NCBI GenBank assembly: GCA_008690995.1 | Contig: VRMN01000001.1 | Span: 2,480,001-2,544,000, forward strand | Reading direction: 5' to 3' | Length of the DNA stretch: 64,000 nt | Source of the DNA: Porphyridium purpureum | Lineage: Eukaryota > Rhodophyta > Bangiophyceae > Porphyridiales > Porphyridiaceae | In this document: positions 40,101-46,283 of the stretch, piece after piece | How positions within the stretch are numbered: the first letter of the stretch is position 1 | Layout of the letters: every line of letters begins with the position of its first letter | Program-made: the position numbers and the translations under genes | Notes under the pieces: model-generated | The model's database searches: none | What the model was told of the DNA's origin: nothing | What the model saw: only the letters and a program-made list of their open reading frames with translations

Positions 40101-41435
40101 GTCTCCGGAAGGGTATGCGGTTTCCTTCAACGCACTGCCGCCATGCCGCGACCCGATTTTACTCCTGACTAGCGAGTCTTGCGCAGGGTCCGTGTTGCTC
40201 CTCGCCTTCGTTTTGCCCATCACTTGGTCCCTTCCTCGCGTCCGTACCTCCGTTTCGCGGCACTCAGCCGACTTCGCCAACGGGGTGCCTTTGCATGCTT
40301 GGTTCGAATGGACCTCGACATTCGCCCCCATGTTCGGCCTATCTGTTTCGCAATCTACGCGCTCCGGGCTCATATTCCCGTTCTCGTAACCGTTCGCTCC
40401 TGTCGAGCATGCGTTGGAGCTCCCCGCGCTCTCTTCATCGCTCAGCCCTGATGACTTTCCGACGTTCTTTTCATGCACGCGCCCCGCGCTTGTGTCTCGG
40501 TTCACGCATGGCCCGTCCACATGTACGCTCGAGCGCCCCGCGCTCCGTCCTTGATTTCGCGGCTGCGGATTGACAGAGCTTGCTTCCACGTGCCCTGCGC
40601 TCCCGTTCTGCTCTCTGCCCGGCCCAGCCGTTCGTCCGCTCGTGCGCCCTGCGCTCCCGTTCTGCTCTCTGCCCGGCCCAGCCGTTCCTCCGCTCGTGCG
40701 CCCTGCGCTCTCGTTCTGCTCTCTGCCCGGCCCAGCCGTTCCTCCGCTCGTGCGCCCTGCGCTCCCGTTCTGCTCCTTGTCCCTTTTCAAGTTCATATCT
40801 TCCCGCTTACGCATGAAAATGCTCCCGTCCTCGTAATCAATGACCATCCCAGTACGCGTCAGGAACTCCATACCGATGACGAGGTCGGTCATCAGTGCCG
40901 GACATACAATCGCACGGCAGCGACGTGACCCGATGCCGTTCAGCTCCAAATGACCGAGAAGGCTCCCGACAACATTAGTCTTGCGCCCGTCGGCAAGGAC
41001 GGCCTGAAGTCCCGGTGTCGCTTCGCAAAATGATAATAACCCTGAATGGCGCACCCATGCCTTATCCACAAAGACATGTGTGGCGCCACAGTCTACGATT
41101 GCCATCGCACGTTTCCCGCAGAAGCGAACGTGCAACGTCAGAAGTTCTGACGGCTCCCGCGCCGACACCTGCCCTAGTCTCGGCGCGGGGCGCCTTTTCC
41201 CGGCTGCGCCTGCGCTCGCGCGCGGTGCGGCTTGGGGCAGTCTCGCGCAAAGTGCCCGCGTTCCTCGCAGTTGTAACAGGTTACCTCCATAGCCTGCGCC
41301 CCGATTTCCATTGGTGCCGAGCTCTCTCCATACGGCACGTCGAAAGCGCGCGTCGGGCCTGAGCGATGGTGGATCCCAAGACCCTGGGATGATGGCGAAC
41401 CGCGACGCGCCGCCACGAATGCGTCCTCCGCGCAA
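37086..41435 (-). CDS. Copia pol-like region (protease, integrase, RT, RNase H)
   Basis: Long frame read toward lower coordinates and running a little into the 3' LTR. Parts by rough position: aspartic-protease-like region 40900-41150; a tandem 54-base repeat region 40590-40790; an acidic linker; a Cys/His pre-integrase region near 39900; integrase core 39400-39760; reverse transcriptase 38000-38720 with YVDD near 38205; RNase H near 37500-37720. The order is diagnostic of Ty1/copia. Confidence 0.9.
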   Translation of the reverse strand: MRGGRIRGGASRFAIIPGSWDPPSLRPDARFRRAVWRELGTNGNRGAGYGGNLLQLRGTRALCARLPQAAPRASAGAAGKRRPAPRLGQVSAREPSELLTLHVRFCGKRAMAIVDCGATHVFVDKAWVRHSGLLSFCEATPGLQAVLADGRKTNVVGSLLGHLELNGIGSRRCRAIVCPALMTDLVIGMEFLTRTGMVIDYEDGSIFMRKREDMNLKRDKEQNGSAGRTSGGTAGPGREQNESAGRTSGGTAGPGREQNGSAGRTSGRTAGPGREQNGSAGHVEASSVNPQPRNQGRSAGRSSVHVDGPCVNRDTSAGRVHEKNVGKSSGLSDEESAGSSNACSTGANGYENGNMSPERVDCETDRPNMGANVEVHSNQACKGTPLAKSAECRETEVRTRGRDQVMGKTKARSNTDPAQDSLVRSKIGSRHGGSALKETAYPSGDCSLIPEPDSPGEAQTGDIASSSSDDGAPNAIRGIRRAMTWVDRLALGTTVSNVPDGHALLHMPARTSCEVCTRAKLKMRPSYRIDVDAHARAPGVAARFDEEIGVDLVDAGAKVRSREGYRYILTHVDEHTGWIEVAGVVDKTALACREALVECQAGRDWPKRMRTDSGSEFRGAFARVLRERNVEHTLCIPHRPNGHARLERLHHTLNAVIRCLLWQSGLHVVWFFRAAKFFAFWYNRVHLGRDGLTPFERRYGQGWVESGKPWLMAPFGSRVVYKVDDVANKFAPTTREGVVVGARDHPAALEVLETGSGATTWTRDFRVFKDFTMRVPGAEPLAEMEKVIAYDPDGDLAVAQRDNVASEETGIKARVEAITERLKAIDEREKQLSQEVAARRAAKEGKEIRRTKKNARRSARIAARFPSVTINVTRVMSRREATTDGRAAEAIENELGQMRRFGVWDPEPVTLNSITEGLIVRAHMVVAEKHTERPVEERKIKARLVAGGDRITDMTGVPVSLTVPYEAPASLAALRIVLAWAQMNELEVGFVDITSAYLQAECSGGPVYVILPSEAGGKTGTAHHLRKAMYGLPRAGADFAREARSRLLRLGWVEVTAGVYIRRSLEGNAAGLVLVMYVDDVVLAGRKDEARNAMSELYQEFVIDEQPQWLGESPVLHLGMRISRTNGRVKIDGTDYAKTIIDEYERDSTVRTRGTRDAATPMVFPEAALYDEAEVSTTCRQHVGRLMWLARTVKPEIAYSVAYVSRFVDKWSKAASAILDRIVRYVHGSQDSVLEYGSAGRLGDQVRIVAFSDSDHAGCPATRRSTSGGCVYFSNGEENYLVDWFSKAQRASVLSTAEAELTALGRIMRTTIPNAEVVIRGLVGTRVPLAVCCDSEAAVKAVRRGYSAKMASLGKTHGVTVATLSDAFDGEDSNLVSVPGISNCADIFTKPMERVAFTRAIANLRKGASNDRERDVHGARGKLPVPLVDGRAEGRVRTYRDVVTGIQRV
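40590..40790 (-). repeat. 54-base tandem repeat inside the copia element
   Basis: Three to four near-identical 54-base units coding an 18-residue Gly/Ser/Gln/Arg-rich repeat between the protease and integrase regions. It is not a usual copia part and may mark this subfamily. Confidence 0.85.
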
Positions 41436-41914
41436 AGGGCAACTCGGCAGGCCTCATCGAGGCTACTTGGATTCTCCTTCATAACTTCGAACGCTATGGC
41501 GGGCTTAAGTCCACGCGTGAACTTGTCCAACGCCTCCGCGGCACCCACGTCCTCACACGCTAGGACCAGGTCCCTGAACTCGGCCGCGTACACCGCTACG
41601 CCCCTCGTCTGGCGCCATCCATGCAGCGCATCTCGCGCGCGACGCTTGTAGTCCGCCGGCAAGAACTGTTCCATAAACACCGTTCGAAACCCGGCCCAAT
41701 TCTCTGGACGGACCGGCAGGCCACGCAACCACTGCAATGCAGTATCCGTCAAGTAGCTCATGGCTACGTTGACTCCTTCGCGCTCAGAGCTGGCGAACGG
41801 CAGAACCTTCGTCTCCACTTCGAACAACCAGTTCATCACCACTCGCTGGTTCCGCTGCCCCGCGAACTGGCTGAGCCGCGCCGGCCTCACAACTGGCCCC
41901 GTCTCCTCGTCCAT
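41174..41914 (-). CDS. Copia gag-like region with CCHC zinc knuckle
   Basis: Frame of about 246 codons following the 5' LTR and primer site. It contains the retrotransposon gag helical region (VAMSYLTDTALQWLRGLP) and one CX2CX4HX4C zinc knuckle (CYNCEERGHFARDC) near its end. It overlaps the start of the pol-like frame, as in many retroelements. Confidence 0.9.
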   Translation of the reverse strand: MDEETGPVVRPARLSQFAGQRNQRVVMNWLFEVETKVLPFASSEREGVNVAMSYLTDTALQWLRGLPVRPENWAGFRTVFMEQFLPADYKRRARDALHGWRQTRGVAVYAAEFRDLVLACEDVGAAEALDKFTRGLKPAIAFEVMKENPSSLDEACRVALCAEDAFVAARRGSPSSQGLGIHHRSGPTRAFDVPYGESSAPMEIGAQAMEVTCYNCEERGHFARDCPKPHRARAQAQPGKGAPRRD

Positions 41915-41957
41915 CCCGACAGGCCCCGCACCAGAGACTACCGCTCCTCACCCGCCG

Positions 41958-41975
41958 AACCGGGCGATGATACCA
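41958..41975 (-). other. Copia primer binding site
   Basis: Immediately inside the 5' LTR the minus strand reads TGGTATCA, the first bases complementary to the 3' end of initiator-Met tRNA used by many copia elements. The match weakens after eight bases, so the tRNA identity is tentative. Confidence 0.6.
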
Positions 41976-42277
41976 CGTGGGTTTTCTGTTAACGATCAAC
42001 GAAGAACCCTTTTACTATTCCCCTTCCCTTACCTTCTCTCTTTTCTTCTAGGCTTATCCGTCTGCCATCTCTGCGCGACCGCACCCACTATATAGACGCC
42101 CGCCGGGTCCTTGTTGATGCAATCTGACCACATCGAGTCACGTCACATCGGCATCCGGCGGGACGCTAGTCGAGTCACATCGCATTACACCCGCTGAATC
42201 CCCGTCACGACGTCCCGGTACGTTCGCACTCGCCCTTCCGCACGCCCATCGACGAGTGGGACGGGCAACTTTCCACG
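41976..42277 (-). repeat. 5' LTR of the copia element
   Basis: 302 bases, identical by eye to the copy at 36877-37178. Confidence 0.93.
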
Positions 42278-42282
42278 CTTTT
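42278..42282. repeat. Target site duplication, right copy
   Basis: CTTTT directly right of the right LTR, pairing with 36872-36876. Confidence 0.8.
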
Positions 42283-43021
42283 TGGCGCGAGCTGAACGTC
42301 ACATTCGTGTGCTGTACCTCTTCGGCGCGCGTCTCTTCTGCTGACTGAGATTCATCGCACACGGAGCGCCGGTTTAACGGTTAAACGGCTAAACGTTATC
42401 GCGAAACCGATAAGAATCCTGGCTTCGAAGAACAAGGTTCTGATGGTGGAGCAGTGGCAACGGCCTGAAGAAGCTGTGCGTTGATATTCGTGTAAAACGC
42501 AGATGAAGCTCGACGCAGAGCGTGGTGGCATCTGTGGTTGAGCATAGAGAGTGAGTGTGCTGCTCGGAAAAGTTGCACGTTCAACATGGATGTGACGGTG
42601 ACTTGGTTTCTGTGGCTTGCGGCGGACAGCGACAGAGCGAGAGTTCCAAGCACCACTTCGGACGTGTCGTGCGGGCAAGGCCAGTGGCTTGTATCTTGCG
42701 GTTCAGATACTTGCTTGCGCAGTTGGATGATGATGATGATGATGAGAATATGCGTCTTGGGCCAAGTCCAACCAAGCGGCGTATCGCTGGGTCTGTCCCA
42801 ACCTTGTGGGCACACTAGTAGAGCGTGCCGTTTTGCTGTGCAAACTGAACACTGCTTGTGTGAGACTGTACTCTGGTGTTCATTAACGACGCGAAAGGTG
42901 GCGCGGTGGCGTGGTGGCGGGGAGTGCTTGTTCGCGCGGGTTCGCGTAGGGGCGAGGGGCCGATGGGAGCGAGAGACAAACGGCGTCAAACGGTGTAAAG
43001 GCGTGCGGGTTGGCGGGTGCG
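42283..43021. promoter_or_regulatory. Upstream region of CSTF2
   Basis: About 740 bases between the retrotransposon and CSTF2. An ACTGTAC lies at 42865-42871, about 150 bases before the ATG. A short GAT/ATG microsatellite occurs near 42725-42747, and AACGGTTAAACGGCTAAACG near 42377. No gene is seen. Confidence 0.4.
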
Positions 43022-43921
43022 ATGGCGTCCGTGAAAGGGAAGCAGAACTCGACGGTGTTTGTGGGAAACATTCCGTATGGAACCACGGAGGAGCAGCTGC
43101 GGGAGGTGTTCGGGCAGGTCGGGAACGTGGTCAGCTTCCGCATTCTGTACGACAAGGAGACCGGGAAGCCCAAGGGGTTCGGATTCTGCGAGTACGAGGA
43201 CACCGAAACAGCCATGAGCGCGATCCGGAACCTCAATCAGGTTGAGGTTAACGGACGCCCGCTGCGTGTTGACTACACAGAGGGCGAGAAGCGCGATCAA
43301 GGAGGCGCCAGCGGCGGCGGTGGTGGAGCGGGAGCGGGAGCGGCGGTCGCGGCTGACGCGCCCAAGATCGTGCTGGGCGGGCATGGAACCCCGGCCTTTG
43401 CGAACGGAATTGCAATGCGGGATATGTCCCTGTCCGCGATTTTTGATGTGCTGCTTCAGCTGCGCGATATGCTCCATCAAAATCCGGACGGCCTCCGCAC
43501 TTTACTGCAAGGAAACCAAGCATTGTCGCACGCTGTAGTCATGGGCATGATGATGCTCGGTTTGATGAACACACCGGCACCGGCACCGGTGCCAACTCAA
43601 ATGCCGCTGCCTCCTGGGCTGATCATGCCCCAGATGATGCCGGGGCAGCAACAAGCTCCGTCCCGCGCACCGGTGCCGCCGGGTATGATGCCTCCCGGGA
43701 TGGGCATGCCAATGCCCCCAGGTCATGTAGGACCACCGCCGAATCAGGCACAGCTGATACAGCAGGTCATGAGCATGACTCCGCAGCAGATTGATAGACT
43801 ACCTCCCGCTCAGCGCGGCCCGATTCTGCAAATGCGCGCTCAGATCATGGCGCAGCAGCAGCAGCAGCAACAACAACAACAACATGCAGGCGGTTTTCGG
43901 CGTCCGCCAGGCCCGTACTAA
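43022..43921 (+). CDS. CSTF2: Cleavage stimulation factor subunit 2 (CstF64)
   Basis: RNA-binding subunit of the complex that recognises the GU-rich element downstream of poly(A) sites. The 299-residue product starts at ATG 43022. It has an N-terminal RRM (about 10-90) with RNP2 VFVGNIPYG and RNP1 KGFGFCEYE, and a Gly/Ala spacer. A hinge (about 135-180; FDVLLQLRDMLHQNPDG, MGMMMLGLMNT) follows, the region that binds CstF77. Then come a Pro/Met/Gly-rich region and the short C-terminal helix bundle (about 243-275; VMSMTPQQIDRLPPAQRGPILQM) that binds Pcf11. A CAG/CAA-coded Gln run (43853-43883) precedes the end. Length is shorter than human CSTF2 because the MEARA repeats are absent. Confidence 0.9.
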   Translation: MASVKGKQNSTVFVGNIPYGTTEEQLREVFGQVGNVVSFRILYDKETGKPKGFGFCEYEDTETAMSAIRNLNQVEVNGRPLRVDYTEGEKRDQGGASGGGGGAGAGAAVAADAPKIVLGGHGTPAFANGIAMRDMSLSAIFDVLLQLRDMLHQNPDGLRTLLQGNQALSHAVVMGMMMLGLMNTPAPAPVPTQMPLPPGLIMPQMMPGQQQAPSRAPVPPGMMPPGMGMPMPPGHVGPPPNQAQLIQQVMSMTPQQIDRLPPAQRGPILQMRAQIMAQQQQQQQQQQHAGGFRRPPGPY

Positions 43922-43991
43922 AAGACAGAAATGAGGAGCGAACGTCAGCACGCTCTTCTGGTGCACATACAAAATCTTACAGGTTTTTTTA

Positions 43992-45212
43992 TCAAAGACA
44001 CGTGTCCATCACATCTTTGCTCTCCACACCCACCACGTACTTTCGCACAGCGTCCATCGAAAAGCCGCGTCGCGCAAGAGTTAGGACCTTCCGCGCTGTG
44101 GTCGCGGTCGCCTTCTTTTTCATGCGCGCCTCCTTAAGCAACGGTTTGAGGTTCATCCGCAGTTTGTTCTGAAAGTAAAACCGAACACAATCATACACGC
44201 TCTTGTACGGAAGCGCGGAAGCAATTTTCTTGAATTGCTTCTCCTCACTCAAAAACTGCTCAAGAAACACCATTTTTTCCGCTACAGTCCACGGGTTTCG
44301 CGCTCGGCATGCGTACAAGTCGGCCAACGGGTCGTCGATGCGCACAGATGCTGTCACCGGCTTGTATAAAGGATCTTGGTCTGGGATATCGGCAGAGGTA
44401 AGCCGCCATCTCTCGACACCCTGCGGCGTGCCCCTGCACAGCTCAATTTCATCAAGCACGGCGTCTACCTCGTTCAACGACTGAACGGTTGAGAGTTGCA
44501 AAGTTCCTGTGCCGCTCAGCCCTGACGCCGACCTGTACGTAACGCGCCCGCTGGATGTTAATTTTGCTGAGGAAATCGCGTCAGCTTCGCGTGTATTCAG
44601 TAAAATAAAGCGGTCGCGCTCTCGCTGAATCGCGCGCTTGCGTGCAGTTTTTTCGCCGCTAATACGTCGTTCGAGCCCCGCAATCCACGCTTGCTTGAGC
44701 TCCGAATACTTCTCGTACAGGCGACGGGTGTGAATTTTTTGGCTGAGCGAGGACTCACAAATTCGCGAGCAAACTATATTCCTGCGACTGCTTTCAAGCA
44801 ACTCGTCCAGAAGAACCTTGTCGACTTCCCACACGCGCGGAATCACGGGCGCCGCAGCGATGCCACATTCCGGCTCGAAGCACACTCTGTCCAATTGTTG
44901 TTCGGCCAGCCGTGCCCGTTTTCGATTCTCTCTCACAATGACCTGTATTAATGGCGCGTACAAGGGCTCATATCGAGCTGAGACGTCCGCACACTGTCCG
45001 CCATTACGGCCGCCTGCCTCAAGCGTATCTGGTCGTCTCCACGACTCCAACCGACCGCTACTTTGTTCCTCCCTCAAAGCTTCCTCGGTTGCTTGCATGC
45101 GCGCTCGCAAACGCGCACTCACAAGTTGCAGCGTCCGAATCTTATCGTGCGTGCGGTCCAGAGCAACGCGCAAATCTTCGGAGCGCCTTTCTTGTGGGTC
45201 CGGGTCTATCAT
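43992..45212 (-). CDS. SANT-domain protein resembling N-CoR/SMRT/Snt1 corepressors
   Basis: Protein of 406 residues with one clear SANT/Myb-like domain at about 303-352 (PWTVAEKMVFLEQF, KKIASALPYKSVYDCVRFYFQNK). The spacing and the KSVxDCVxFYF block resemble SANT domains of nuclear receptor corepressors and yeast Snt1, scaffolds of HDAC3/Set3-type deacetylase complexes. The preceding 300 residues are charged and largely helical, with a coiled coil near 15-55, and lack further recognised domains. The tail is Lys/Arg-rich. It is much shorter than animal N-CoR. The ATG at 45212 shares a 235-base upstream region with uL13m. Its 3' end lies 70 bases from that of CSTF2. Confidence 0.7.
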   Translation of the reverse strand: MIDPDPQERRSEDLRVALDRTHDKIRTLQLVSARLRARMQATEEALREEQSSGRLESWRRPDTLEAGGRNGGQCADVSARYEPLYAPLIQVIVRENRKRARLAEQQLDRVCFEPECGIAAAPVIPRVWEVDKVLLDELLESSRRNIVCSRICESSLSQKIHTRRLYEKYSELKQAWIAGLERRISGEKTARKRAIQRERDRFILLNTREADAISSAKLTSSGRVTYRSASGLSGTGTLQLSTVQSLNEVDAVLDEIELCRGTPQGVERWRLTSADIPDQDPLYKPVTASVRIDDPLADLYACRARNPWTVAEKMVFLEQFLSEEKQFKKIASALPYKSVYDCVRFYFQNKLRMNLKPLLKEARMKKKATATTARKVLTLARRGFSMDAVRKYVVGVESKDVMDTCL

Positions 45213-45447
45213 TCGTCTCGCTCGCGCTAGCCGGAGGAGCCCCCACTATTCCGTCTCGCGCGGCGCGCATGCAGCGCACAGATTCTTACCACACTGTGAG
45301 CCTCGCAAACGCGTTCAGCGAAACTCCCTTCACAATGTTTGGCACGTGCTCGACCGGTTAAAACAATTGTCGGCTCGAACCCCGCCGAGGAGGGAAAGCG
45401 CGAGTGGCAGTTGCGACGCCGCATCGTTGGCGGATAGGTGGGAAGGA

Positions 45448-46209
45448 ATGGCGAGGCGAGTAACCGAGAAGCAGCTGCGTTTGCATATTAAGGCGGATCG
45501 GCAATGGTGGCTGGTGGATTGTGAAAACCAGCCGCTCGGGTGGGTGTGTCGGCAGATCGCCCAACTCGCGCAGGGCAAGCACAAACCATATCACACCAAC
45601 GATGTGGACTGTGGCGATAATGTGGTGGTGATCAACGCCAAAAAGGTGGCCATGACCAACGGAAGGATGCACTCGGCAAGCTACTTTCGGCACACCGGAT
45701 ACCCCGGGAGCGAAAAGTGGATTCCCTTCTTGCGCCTTCGCGAACGGCACCCGGAAATTCTGATCAAGCAGACGTTGCGGCAGATGTGGGCCCGCATCCA
45801 CAAAAGAAAGGAGCGCATCAACACACGCGTGCGGGTGTACCCGGACGCTAGGCATCCTCACGGCTACCAAAACCCAACCCCGGTGTTCCTTAATTCGCTA
45901 ACACCGCGCGTAGGCTATGGAGGCGCGCCTTACGATTTTGAGATGGACTGGCTGTGGGACTGTGTCGTCCCCTTTATTCATCCAGAGGGCTACGATGAGG
46001 CTAAGAAATTTGCCCTCAAAGCCTGCGAAAAGAAAATGGGCGTGTTCGCGCCGCAAAGTAGCGCGGGACTCGCCGAGCTCATCGAACCAAGCGCAAAGTT
46101 CATCAGAGACTCAACGGCGCTGCAGTCGTACGTGCAAAAGTATGGCAGAAACCCGGAGAGCGCAGTTGCAGTCCCTGCAGTGTGTTCGATTCCAGAGTAC
46201 AATATTTAG
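45448..46209 (+). CDS. MRPL13: Mitochondrial ribosomal protein uL13m
   Basis: Large-subunit ribosomal protein of the bacterial L13 family. The 253-residue chain has the L13 fold at about 10-150: WWLVDCENQPLGWVCRQIAQLA, YHTNDVDCGDNVVVINAKKVAMT, YFRHTGYPG and VRVYPDARHPHGYQNP. It then continues with a C-terminal extension of about 100 residues, longer than bacterial L13. Red algal plastid genomes normally encode their own L13, so the nuclear copy is most likely mitochondrial; that assignment is by elimination. The open frame extends far upstream without an ATG in a good place; ATG 45448 gives an N-terminus close to the domain, with an Arg-rich start. Confidence 0.85.
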   Translation: MARRVTEKQLRLHIKADRQWWLVDCENQPLGWVCRQIAQLAQGKHKPYHTNDVDCGDNVVVINAKKVAMTNGRMHSASYFRHTGYPGSEKWIPFLRLRERHPEILIKQTLRQMWARIHKRKERINTRVRVYPDARHPHGYQNPTPVFLNSLTPRVGYGGAPYDFEMDWLWDCVVPFIHPEGYDEAKKFALKACEKKMGVFAPQSSAGLAELIEPSAKFIRDSTALQSYVQKYGRNPESAVAVPAVCSIPEYNI

Positions 46210-46283
46210 TTCTTCAATTTCTAAAGACGGAGGAAGTGAGAAAATCGGTTAGGGACGTTCTTCTCCTTGCATGGAGCCCCAGA

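Larger units (their letters stand above)
36877..42277 (-). mobile_element. Ty1/copia LTR retrotransposon, young, looks whole or nearly so
   Basis: A 5.4-kb element with 302-base LTRs at both ends (36877-37178 and 41976-42277), identical by eye, and a CTTTT duplication on each side. Parts on the minus strand are the 5' LTR, a tRNA-type primer binding site, a gag-like frame, and an overlapping pol-like frame ordered protease, integrase, reverse transcriptase, RNase H. Integrase before reverse transcriptase assigns it to Ty1/copia (Pseudoviridae), not Ty3/gypsy. Identical LTRs point to a very recent insertion. The LTR ends are CGTGG and CCACG as judged by the duplications, enclosing the TG/CA pair seen in most LTRs. 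It sits in the former shared upstream region of CDC6 and CSTF2. Confidence 0.95.

Noticed and set aside
45360-45400. GGTTCGAGCC-like sequence on the minus strand
   Set aside because: The flanking bases do not form T-arm or acceptor pairing, so it is not a tRNA.
44818-45447. Upstream extension of the uL13m frame
   Set aside because: It runs antisense through the SANT gene; the L13 domain starts naturally at ATG 45448.
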